Shown here in pieces: positions 8,235-16,700 of a stretch of DNA of 27,955 bases (the stretch's first letter is position 1; the number at the start of each line of letters is the position of its first letter). Source of the DNA: JAJRRH01 sp047638815 (GTDB taxonomy: Bacteria; Bacteroidota; Bacteroidia; Flavobacteriales_D; JABDKJ01); NCBI GenBank assembly GCA_047638815.1, contig JBLIMR010000035.1, forward strand, positions 1 to 27,955, written 5' to 3'. The notes under the pieces are model-generated. The model was not told the DNA's origin and made no database searches. It saw only the letters and a program-made list of their open reading frames with translations. The position numbers were made by a program, and so were the translations under genes.

Positions 8235-10283
8235 TTAAGCTTGATTTAATTTTTTGACCATTGTCAATATTGTTGCTATAGCAACAGTTTCCCCCGTCTC
8301 GTCATAGACATCAACAAGGAACTTCACTATCCCTTTCGCCACATCTTCTTTATCTCTTTTCTCTTGTTCAATTTTCTCTTTAACCGTCAGCCTCACACCA
8401 ATTGTAGCACCTGGATATACGGGTTTAGTAAATCGGCAATCTTCTAAACCATAATTCAAGAGAACCGGTCCTTTTTTGGCCTCTACAAAAAGTCCTGCCG
8501 CTTTAGATAGGATGAAATATCCATGTGCAACACGTTGCTCGAATATTGTCCCTTCAAGGGATGTTACATCCATGTGAGCATAGAAGTTATCTCCACTGAC
8601 ATTTGCGAAATTTGTAATATCTGTTTCGGTTACAGTGTGTTTCGCAGTAGTAATAGTATCACCGATATTCAATTCTTCAAAATGTTTTCTAAATAAATGA
8701 ATTTCTGACTCTGGTTGTTCGCCACCAGTTTGATATACATTAGTGATTTTAGATAGGGTAGTGGGAGAACCTTGAATGGCAGTTCTCTGCAAGTAATGCA
8801 TCACACCTCTTTTTCCTCCCATTTCTTCTCCGCCACCTGCATGACCTGGACCTCCGTGATTCAACATCGGCATTGGTGATCCATGCCCAGTACTTTCTTT
8901 CGCACAATCTCTATTCAGCACAAGTATTCTTCCGTGATAAGATGCAGCACCAAGAACATACGATTTTGCAATTTCATTGTCATAGGTCGCAATGCTGCTA
9001 ACAAGAGAACCTTTACCAAGTTTTGCAATAGCGATGGCTTCTTCGACACCTTTGTATGGCATCAAAGTACTCACTGGCCCAAATGCTTCAATGTTGTGAC
9101 ATGCGGCATCATCGGACAATGGATTTTCATTGAGAAGTAACGTTGGACCTACAAATGCTCCACGTTCTTCATTTCCACCAGTCAGTTCTAATTTTCCTTG
9201 ATTGTCAAATATAACTTTAGAATCAACTTTTAATTTCTCTATCTGTTCATAAACTTCTTTCCTTTGATCCATGCCAGCTAATGACCCCATGCGGACTCCA
9301 TCAATCTGTGGGTCGCCTATTGAAGTTTTTGCAAGGCTTTGACTCAAGGCTATTTGTACGTCTTCAAGATATGCTTCAGGAACAATTATCCTTCTGACAG
9401 CGGTACATTTTTGACCAGCTTTCACCGTCATTTCTTTCCGTACTTCTTTGATGAATAGGTTAAATTCTTCCGTGTCAGGATTTGCATCTTCACCAAGTAT
9501 TGCTGCATTTAGTGAGTCCGCTTCCATGTTGAATGGCACAGCTTTGTCAATAATTCTAGGATGAGCCTTAAGCATTTTTCCTGTGACCGCTGATCCAGTA
9601 AATGTTACAACATCTTGCATGTCAACATGATCTAAAACACCTCTCGCTGAACCACTTATCAGTTGAAGCGCACCTATAGGTAATATATTGGAAGCAATGA
9701 TTTCTTTAAACATCTTTTCCGTCAGAAACGATGTGACTGTAGCGGGTTTTACCACTGCTGGTACACCGGCCAAAAGATTCACCGCAATCTTTTCTAACAT
9801 CCCCCAAATCGGAAAATTATATGCATTTATGTGAACAGCAACACCTTCTTTAGGCACCATGATGTGATGGCCAATAAAGCTGCCTCCTTTGGATAATGGA
9901 GCCAGATCACCTTCTACATAAAATGACTCATTAGGGAATTGCTTTCTTAAACTTGCGTAGGCGAATAGATTTCCTATCCCACCTTCAATATCTATCCAAC
10001 TGTCAACTTTTGTGGCTCCTGTTGCATAGCTTAGTGGGTAAAAACTATCTTTTATCTTATGTAGATGTAAAGCCAAAGCTTTGATCATATTTCCTCTTTC
10101 ATGGAAGGTCATCTTCCTAAGTGCTGGACCACCATTCTCTCGACCGAAATTAAGCATTCTACCAAAGTCAATACCATCCGAACCTGCTATGCCAATCTCA
10201 TCGCCATTGATTGCATTGTATAAGGATATTCCCGAGCCGGAGCCAGAAACCCATTCATTGCAAATAAAATTTTGTATTCTCAT
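8235..10283 (-). CDS. paaZ: Bifunctional oxepin-CoA hydrolase / semialdehyde dehydrogenase
   Basis: The 682-residue length matches PaaZ (E. coli ~681). The N-terminal aldehyde dehydrogenase domain spans ~1-515. It has the cofactor motif VTFTGSAVTG, the general-base Glu254 (NMEADSLN) and the catalytic Cys293 (AGQKCTAVRR). The C-terminal MaoC-type hot-dog domain (~525-680) has the hydratase residues Asp565 and His570 in VSGDNFYAHMD. In known PaaZ enzymes the MaoC domain opens the oxepin-CoA ring, and the dehydrogenase domain oxidises the resulting semialdehyde to 3-oxo-5,6-didehydrosuberyl-CoA using NADP. All key residues are intact, so it should be active in the cytoplasm. The paaABCDE monooxygenase genes are not in this window. 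The leader before the ATG is A-rich without a Shine-Dalgarno site. Confidence 0.93.
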   Translation of the reverse strand: MRIQNFICNEWVSGSGSGISLYNAINGDEIGIAGSDGIDFGRMLNFGRENGGPALRKMTFHERGNMIKALALHLHKIKDSFYPLSYATGATKVDSWIDIEGGIGNLFAYASLRKQFPNESFYVEGDLAPLSKGGSFIGHHIMVPKEGVAVHINAYNFPIWGMLEKIAVNLLAGVPAVVKPATVTSFLTEKMFKEIIASNILPIGALQLISGSARGVLDHVDMQDVVTFTGSAVTGKMLKAHPRIIDKAVPFNMEADSLNAAILGEDANPDTEEFNLFIKEVRKEMTVKAGQKCTAVRRIIVPEAYLEDVQIALSQSLAKTSIGDPQIDGVRMGSLAGMDQRKEVYEQIEKLKVDSKVIFDNQGKLELTGGNEERGAFVGPTLLLNENPLSDDAACHNIEAFGPVSTLMPYKGVEEAIAIAKLGKGSLVSSIATYDNEIAKSYVLGAASYHGRILVLNRDCAKESTGHGSPMPMLNHGGPGHAGGGEEMGGKRGVMHYLQRTAIQGSPTTLSKITNVYQTGGEQPESEIHLFRKHFEELNIGDTITTAKHTVTETDITNFANVSGDNFYAHMDVTSLEGTIFEQRVAHGYFILSKAAGLFVEAKKGPVLLNYGLEDCRFTKPVYPGATIGVRLTVKEKIEQEKRDKEDVAKGIVKFLVDVYDETGETVAIATILTMVKKLNQA

Positions 10284-10307
10284 TTTCTTTTGTTTTTACT
10301 AATAAAT

Positions 10308-10331
10308 CATGAATGATTCATGCATGATTCA
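10308..10331. promoter_or_regulatory. Operator-like inverted and direct repeat upstream of paaZ
   Basis: CATGAATGATTCATG (10308-10322) is a perfect palindrome with 7-base arms. The overlapping octamer ATGATTCA occurs twice, at 10313 and 10324, exactly 11 bases apart, which is about one helical turn. The site lies between the candidate -7 element (10337-10344) and the paaZ start codon, where a bound repressor would cover the transcription start. A TetR-type PaaR regulator is a plausible ligand by analogy with other phenylacetate operons; this is inference. Confidence 0.55.
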
Positions 10332-10336
10332 GAATG

Positions 10337-10367
10337 CGAAAATAATCATACATTATCGATTTTCAAG
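10337..10367 (-). promoter_or_regulatory. Candidate Bacteroidota promoter of the paaZ operon
   Basis: On the minus strand CTTG (10367-10364), 19 bases and then TATTTTCG (10344-10337) match the Bacteroidota pattern TTTG-N19-TAnnTTTG with about one mismatch in each box. The predicted start of transcription falls into the operator-like repeat. Confidence 0.5.
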
Positions 10368-10370
10368 TGC

Positions 10371-10407
10371 AAAAAAAAGCAGCTTCCAATTTTATGAAAG
10401 CTGCTTT
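10371..10407 (-). terminator. Rho-independent terminator of the LEA-like gene
   Basis: On the minus strand AAAGCAGCTT pairs with AAGCTGCTTT around a short loop and is followed by a T run. It lies 22 bases downstream of the LEA-like stop codon and directly abuts the paaZ promoter, insulating the two units. Confidence 0.8.
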
Positions 10408-10428
10408 AAACATTATAATTTTATTGAA

Positions 10429-11073
10429 CTAGGCGTCTTGAATTTTATCTGCGGCATCGTCAACAACATCTTCAGCCTCATCTGCTAATTCTTCAGTTTT
10501 TTCTGTAAGATCACTAGCTTTATTGGCCACATTTCCAGCCAGGTCTTTTACCTTGTCCATCGCGTTTGAGGCCGTTTCCTTTATGTTATTCACAACATCA
10601 CCATCCATTACATCGCCAGCGACATCCTTCACTTTGTAAATAGCACTAGAAGCAGTTTCCTTGAAGTTGTTTACAATGTCTCCATCCATAACATCTCCAG
10701 CGACATCCTTAACAGAACTTACAGCAATACTTGCCAGGTCTTCCGCTTTATCGGCTAGGTTTCCAGCGACATCTTTAGCCTTGTCTAAAGCACTTTCTGC
10801 CTTGTCCTTTAGGTCCTCAATAAGATCTGAATCCGCCATTTCTTTTACCGAATCCATTGCTCCCTCGGCAAGATCCTCCACCTTGTCCATGACCTCTCCC
10901 GCAACATCTTTTATTTTATCAATGGCACTTTCGGCCATATTTAAGGCGTTGTCAGCGACATTGTCGGCTTTGATTTTTACTGTATCCGCTGCATTTGATT
11001 TAGCATCACTTGTGTTATCTGCGACATTTTCGCTCCCTGAGAATAGTTTTTTAATAGCTCCTAATAACCCCAT
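10429..11073 (-). CDS. LEA-like amphipathic helical repeat protein
   Basis: The 214-residue protein is rich in Ala, Asp, Lys and Val. It has no Cys, no Pro and almost no aromatic residues. It is built of repeated units such as KVKDVAGDVMDGD (twice), DKVEDLAEGAMDSVKEMAD and DKAKDVAGNLADKAEDLAS, with an ~11-residue helical periodicity. This resembles group 3 late-embryogenesis-abundant (LEA) or apolipoprotein-like proteins, which are disordered or helical and often linked to stress or membrane binding. The N terminus MGLLGAIKKLFSG is a short amphipathic helix, not a clear signal peptide. The gene has its own terminator. Function is inferred only from composition. Confidence 0.65.
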   Translation of the reverse strand: MGLLGAIKKLFSGSENVADNTSDAKSNAADTVKIKADNVADNALNMAESAIDKIKDVAGEVMDKVEDLAEGAMDSVKEMADSDLIEDLKDKAESALDKAKDVAGNLADKAEDLASIAVSSVKDVAGDVMDGDIVNNFKETASSAIYKVKDVAGDVMDGDVVNNIKETASNAMDKVKDLAGNVANKASDLTEKTEELADEAEDVVDDAADKIQDA

Positions 11074-11137
11074 ATTCTGTGTTTTTTATTCATTTTTTAG
11101 ATTGCCTCAAAATTAGTTAAATCCTTGGTATGAAAGA

Positions 11138-12544
11138 CTATGAAAGCTTAAAGCTTTCCCCAAGATTGGGGATTTCAACATTTTTAAACCCATTTTTATT
11201 TAACTCATCCTTGAATTCAATCTGCCGATTGTAGTCACCGTGGACAAGAAACATGCCTTTAAGTTGGCTTCTGTCTTGATTATCAATGAATTCGATCATC
11301 TCTTTTTGATCTCCATGAGCACTAAAAGAATGCATAGTCTTGATGGTTGCTTTTACTTTTTTTTCCTGACCAAAAATTCTCACCATTGGATCTTTCTTTG
11401 CCAATCGAGCCCCTAAGCTTCCTTGTGCACAATACCCCACTATTAGAATAGTGTTTCGAGCATCTTCAATATTGTTGTTTATGTGGTGGACAATTCTTCC
11501 TGCAGTTGCCATTCCTGATGCGCTAATTATAACACAAGGTTCATCACTGTCGTTCAGTCGCTTAGAACGCTCAACGTTCCGAATGTAATGAAGTCCGTTG
11601 AAACCAAAAGGATTCGGATCCGTCTGAAGATATCTCAATATATCAGAATCGTAACACTCTGGATGTGCCTTAAAAATTTCTGTAGCATTAATGGATAGCG
11701 GACTGTCAACATATATTGGGATTTTCGGTAAATCGCCTGATGTCTGCATTTGATCAATCATGTAAACTATCTCTTGAGTTCTTCCCACACTAAAAGCAGG
11801 TATAATAAGCTTGCCTTTTTTAACCTCGCAAGTTTCCTTTATTATGTTCAGCAGACCTTTCTTTTCATTTGGGGAGTCAGGATGAATTTTATTGCCATAA
11901 GTTGATTCGCAAATTAGATAATCTAACTGCTCCATGGGTATTGGGTCCCTTAAAATTGGTCTATCAGGACGTCCAATATCTCCGGTAAAACCAATTCTTT
12001 TTTTCTGCCCATCAGAAGTAACTGTTAGGTGAACAGAAGCGCTGCCAAGTATGTGTCCCGCATCACGAAAAGTCAATTTTGACCCATCCTTTAGTTCTAA
12101 CTCTTCATCGTAACCAATGGCCACAAATTTATTTAAGCACTCCTCAACATCTTCAATACTATATAACGCTTCAATAGTTTCATTAATTCCTTTTTTCTTG
12201 TTTTTTTTATTCTTCCAATCAGCATCCCTTTCTTGTATGAAGGCGCTGTCCATAAGCATGATAGCGCAAAGGTCTCTCGTGGCGTAGGTGCAATATATCG
12301 GTCCATTAAATCCGTCCTTTATTAGTTTTGGGATTCTCCCAGAATGATCAATATGAGCATGTGAAAGAATAACATAAGACAACTCTTCCGGCTTGAATTT
12401 CCAGCTTTCGTTGAAGTTTTTTAAATCAAATTCTCGCCCTTGATAAAGTCCACAGTCAAAAAGTATTTTTCTTTGATTGTCCAGACTGAGAAGATGACAG
12501 CTTCCAGTAACGGTTCTAGCCGCTCCACAAAATGTAAGTTTCAT
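11138..12544 (-). CDS. Beta-CASP metallo-beta-lactamase RNA-processing nuclease
   Basis: The 468-residue length is typical of bacterial YSH1/CPSF73-like proteins. Metallo-beta-lactamase motifs are SHAHIDH (His62, His64, Asp66, His67), His164 in DAGHILGSAS and Asp189 in GFTGDIGRPD. Beta-CASP features are ESTYGN (~213), IIPAFSVGRTQE (~247), SASGMATAGR (~341), HSFSAHGD (~405-412) and LVHGD (~433). From family knowledge these enzymes bind two zinc ions and act as RNA endonuclease/exonucleases in the cytoplasm. All metal ligands are intact. The start MKLTFCGAARTVTGSCHLL is the standard family N terminus. A different substrate within the MBL fold is possible but less likely. Confidence 0.9.
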   Translation of the reverse strand: MKLTFCGAARTVTGSCHLLSLDNQRKILFDCGLYQGREFDLKNFNESWKFKPEELSYVILSHAHIDHSGRIPKLIKDGFNGPIYCTYATRDLCAIMLMDSAFIQERDADWKNKKNKKKGINETIEALYSIEDVEECLNKFVAIGYDEELELKDGSKLTFRDAGHILGSASVHLTVTSDGQKKRIGFTGDIGRPDRPILRDPIPMEQLDYLICESTYGNKIHPDSPNEKKGLLNIIKETCEVKKGKLIIPAFSVGRTQEIVYMIDQMQTSGDLPKIPIYVDSPLSINATEIFKAHPECYDSDILRYLQTDPNPFGFNGLHYIRNVERSKRLNDSDEPCVIISASGMATAGRIVHHINNNIEDARNTILIVGYCAQGSLGARLAKKDPMVRIFGQEKKVKATIKTMHSFSAHGDQKEMIEFIDNQDRSQLKGMFLVHGDYNRQIEFKDELNKNGFKNVEIPNLGESFKLS

Positions 12545-12598
12545 ATATTATAGATGTTTTGTGATAACAAAGAAAGTCATTCTAATATTAAATGGGAT

Positions 12599-12994
12599 AT
12601 CTCTTTAAGTTTCTCATATGCAAATCATTAAGAATAAGACTGTAAAAAATCGTTTGAAAGTGTAATAATGTGAATAGCTCAACTGTCTAGAAAACAGCTG
12701 TAGGTGAGTTTTTGTTGGCATAGAAGAAAATAGTGATGTTTTTCAAAATATTGCGATTTTCCCAAACCCAGCTACGAATGTTTTAAATGTTCAATATAAT
12801 ATTGTTGAAATGGGTGATGTTTTATTATCTATTTATGACATAAGTGGGACTAAAGTTTCCATCAATCAGGTTAATACTTCGATAGGGTTTAATGGTAGTG
12901 AAAAAGATCTTAACGAACTGGCTTCTGGGATGTATTTTCTTGAACTGTTGGTGGATGAAAAACGAGTGATGAAGAAATTCAATATTGTAAAGTA
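12599..12994 (+). repeat. 396-bp tandem repeat, copy 1
   Basis: This unit is repeated without any base difference I can see at 12995-13390. Each copy holds ~110 bases of noncoding sequence followed by an orphan T9SS CTD reading frame. The junction has a two-base AT overlap. Confidence 0.95.
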
Positions 12995-12995
12995 A
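12708..12995 (+). pseudogene. Orphan T9SS C-terminal sorting domain, copy 1
   Basis: The frame opens after a TGA at 12705-12707 and runs VFVGIEENSDVF, then the CTD hallmarks AIFPNPATNVLNVQY, SIYDISGTKV, LNELASGMYFLEL and the terminal MKKFNIVK. This is a complete type A CTD, the signal recognised by the T9SS. It lacks a start codon at its beginning, a signal peptide and any cargo domain. The first ATG (12810) is inside the CTD. It is most likely the 3' remnant of a deleted cargo gene. Confidence 0.75.
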
Positions 12996-13390
12996 TCTCT
13001 TTAAGTTTCTCATATGCAAATCATTAAGAATAAGACTGTAAAAAATCGTTTGAAAGTGTAATAATGTGAATAGCTCAACTGTCTAGAAAACAGCTGTAGG
13101 TGAGTTTTTGTTGGCATAGAAGAAAATAGTGATGTTTTTCAAAATATTGCGATTTTCCCAAACCCAGCTACGAATGTTTTAAATGTTCAATATAATATTG
13201 TTGAAATGGGTGATGTTTTATTATCTATTTATGACATAAGTGGGACTAAAGTTTCCATCAATCAGGTTAATACTTCGATAGGGTTTAATGGTAGTGAAAA
13301 AGATCTTAACGAACTGGCTTCTGGGATGTATTTTCTTGAACTGTTGGTGGATGAAAAACGAGTGATGAAGAAATTCAATATTGTAAAGTA
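12995..13390 (+). repeat. 396-bp tandem repeat, copy 2
   Basis: Base-for-base identical to copy 1. The identity ends at 13392, two bases past the unit, where the flanks diverge (AATTCCAAA here, AATCTCTTT in copy 1). Confidence 0.95.
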
Positions 13391-13391
13391 A
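13104..13391 (+). pseudogene. Orphan T9SS C-terminal sorting domain, copy 2
   Basis: Identical to the CTD remnant at 12708-12995, being part of the second 396-bp unit. It is followed by a good terminator, so the pre-duplication gene end is preserved here. Confidence 0.75.
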
Positions 13392-13413
13392 TTCCAAATA
13401 ATTGAAATTATGA

Positions 13414-13449
13414 TAGCCCATCTCGATAACTTTCGGGGTGGGTTTTTTT
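13414..13449 (+). terminator. Rho-independent terminator after the CTD remnants
   Basis: AGCCCATC pairs with GGTGGGTT (with G-T wobbles) around a short loop and is followed by seven T residues. It probably belonged to the cargo gene whose CTD survives upstream. Confidence 0.65.
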
Positions 13450-13621
13450 ATGATCATTTATCATTACAAATTGCGGGTCTAAAGTCCTGTTTTACGCTAA
13501 ATTCAAAAGCACCTTAATCGTCTGTTTATTAGTGATATGTGTGTATTTTGAGGGTAGAATTCCTGATGATATGGAATAATAAGATTGTCATAATTTGCAT
13601 TAATTTTATTTCTGTAAAATG

Positions 13622-13638
13622 ATGATAACCACTATCAT
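13622..13638. promoter_or_regulatory. Inverted repeat upstream of the 1511-residue protein gene
   Basis: ATGATA-ACCAC-TATCAT has perfect 6-base arms and lies ~90 bases before the start codon. The rest of the 13450-13726 gap shows no gene. It may be a regulator site; its AT-richness makes chance possible. Confidence 0.3.
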
Positions 13639-13726
13639 TGTATTAATATATTGGTTTTAACGAAACGCTAAACAGAAAACTAGATTAATCCACTAGATAT
13701 AATCAAACATATAACTTACTTATTTT

Positions 13727-16700
13727 ATGAAAAACTACTACTTAAAACTAACTTTAATGTCGTGCTGCTTGTTGGCATCGTTAAATTCTTTTTCTCAGAT
13801 TGTAGGCATAAATTGCGATTCAGCGCTGCCGATATCTGAAGGCATTTATTTTACTCCAGAATTGATTGATGGTAATGGTGCTGTGAATAATTGTTTTGCT
13901 AATGCTGGGGATGGTACGAACGCTGCGTGGTATAACTATACCCCATCACAGTCTGGTCTAGTAACGATTGCCTCTCAAAATGACCCTAATCAAACAGACA
14001 CTAGACTTTCCGTATATATAGGAGCTTGTGATGATTTGTTTTGTATTGGATCAGATGATGATTCTGGTGAAGTATTCACTTCTTTTCTTCAAGTTGAAGT
14101 TGGCGAGGGTATCCCAGTATTTATTGAGTGGGACGATCGATGGGACGCTGGAGCTTTTGAATTTCAAGTGACTTTTGAGGATGACGAATTTGATTGTCCT
14201 GATTTAAATACAAATATTGGAGACTCTTGTGATGATGGAAATCCTAATACAACATCGGATAGTGTTAATCCAAATTGTATTTGTCAAGGAACAATAACAG
14301 GAGATACTCCTTTTAATGACAATTGTTCAGGAGCAACAGTTTCGGTGGTTCCTAGTAATGGAAATCCCATATGGAGTACGGGTGATGCAACAGGTGCAAC
14401 TCAACAATTGCCCGGAGCTAATTCCCCAGAGGTTTGGGAATCATTTACGATTTCTGAATGTTCGGATGTTATATTATCCTTATGCGGAACGGATGCTGCA
14501 GTCAATGCATTCTATTTTGGATTCTTTGATTGTGATAATTTAGATGTAAATCCAACTTTGATAGGAACATTTGTGGATGTTAATTGTCCAGATCAACCTT
14601 TCGGATATTCTTGGAATGCTTTGCCTGCAGGAACATACGTCTTCGCAATTCTTGCTGGCGACTACGGATTAAATGGGCCATATACTATCCAATGGACTGC
14701 AGTCGCGTCAAGTGAATGTAACCCAGATGTAACTGAAAATGCAATATGCGAAGATGCTATTGCTATATCAGAAGGTATAGTATCAGATGCAAATATCAGT
14801 GGTGGAAATGGTGCTTCAAATAATTGTTTTGGTAGTGGTGCCGTAAACGCGATTTGGTATGAATATACAGCCTCACAAACCGGTTTGGTAACTGTTAGTT
14901 CCAGTATTGATTTGGATCTACCAGATACTAGGGTTTCAATTTATTCTGGAACTTGTGATGATCTATCTTGTGTCGTAAGTGATGATGACGGAGGTGAAGG
15001 ATTTACTTCATTCTTAACTTTTGAGACTACTGCCGGAGAATCATATTTTATCGAGTGGGATGATAGATGGGATGACGGATCTTTTAGTTTCATTGTGGAG
15101 TACGAGCCGCTAGTAATTTCTGGATGCACTGACCCTGAAGCAATAAATTATAACGAGGAAGCAAACTTAGATGATGGATCTTGTGTATATGAATTTGACT
15201 GCGTAGATAATACGGTAATTCTTGAATTCACGGATGGGTCATTTTTAGGAGAAATATTTTGGAGTGTTTCAGATGCTGAAGGTGAGTTTTATGCTGAAGG
15301 TCTCTATTATTCAAATCAGAACTCAGCTCAGCACTATCTTTGTTTACCTGATGGATGTTACTCATTGAATATGTATGACAGTTTCGGTGATGGTTGGAAT
15401 GGAGCAATCGCGACTATTTCAATTGATGGTAATACTGTTGCCGAAGGAACATTAGAAGAAGGAAGTGTTGGTAATCTCACCTTTGGTGTAAATGAAGATG
15501 AGTGTGAAGACATTGTTCTAGAAATTTTTGGTTGTACGGATACTGAAGCATCCAATTACAACTCATCTGCAACAATAGACGATGGTTCTTGTATTTACCC
15601 TTTCTCCTGTGAAGATGGTATTGCCGCTCAATTGTACGTTTGTGTATTTGGAAACGGACAAGATATCGACTTTAATGTTTCTGGTAATGATGGAATTGTT
15701 GTCTTTGATCAAACCGGATTCCAAAATCAAGAGATATTATATATGGACGTTTGTCTGTTGGAGGATGTGTGTTATACAGCAACAATGTCGAATACGGCCG
15801 GGCCTTTTGGATGGTATGGTGGATATTATTGGATCAACGTTGGAGGTACGACAGTAAGTACAGGCTCTTTAGATCAAGGATTGGAAACGGATGCACTTAT
15901 ATTCTCAATAGATGGAACATGTGGGGAAGTATATGGCTGTACAGATCCTGAGGCGGAAAATTACAATCCAGATGCAACTATAGATAATGGTACTTGCACG
16001 TATCAAATTGCAAATGATAATTGTTCCGATGCACAAACATTATCGGAAGGAACTATTACAATTAATAACGCAGGAGCAACTAGTGAAGGGCTTTATGGTG
16101 AGTGCTGGGGATTTGGCAATGGAGAACCAGAGCAAAATGGAATCTGGTACTCATTTACTACACCCGATGAACCAGCCTTAATAGTAATTGAAGCATCTGC
16201 TGACAATTCATTTTCTTTCACCGACACGCAGTTTGGTCTATACAATGAATGTGGAGGTGAAATGATTGATTGTGATGGAAATGGAGGAGATGGACTATAT
16301 TCAAGATTCGACTTTGAGTGTGGTTCACTGGAGCCGTCAACGGAATATTTATTGCTGATTGATGGATGGGCTGGAAATCAGGGGACATGTTTATTAACCT
16401 ATTCTGTTGCTCTTGTTTGTGATGCTATAGAAGGTTGTACAGACCCACAAGCATTGAACTATAATCCAGAGGCTACATTGGATGATGGTAGCTGTGTCTA
16501 CACATCAAATTGCACCGAAAACGAGATTATTGTTGAGTTTGAGTTGGGGCAATGGCAAGGTGAGGTGTCATGGTTTATAAGTGACGCATACGGTGATGCA
16601 TTTATTTATGCGGAAGGAAATACAAATGGTGGAGAGCCATTAGCGATCTGTTTGCCTGATGGTTGTTTCACACTTGTAATGTTTGATACATTTGGTGACG

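Noticed and set aside
7474..8238. Two plus-strand frames (7474-7863 and 7879-8238)
   Set aside because: Both lie antisense to the enoyl-CoA hydratase/isomerase gene, whose motifs are clear.
10661..11116. 151-codon plus-strand frame with Ser/Ala-rich repeats
   Set aside because: It is antisense to the LEA-like repeat gene, which has its own terminator and a more protein-like composition.
11139..11155. GAAAGCTTAAAGCTTTC palindrome near the end of the beta-CASP nuclease gene
   Set aside because: It lies inside the last codons and is not followed by a T run on the minus strand, so it is not a convincing terminator.
12545..13391. Insertion sequence as the cause of the 396-bp repeat
   Set aside because: There is no transposase, no terminal inverted repeats at the unit ends and no target duplication beyond two bases; simple tandem duplication fits better.
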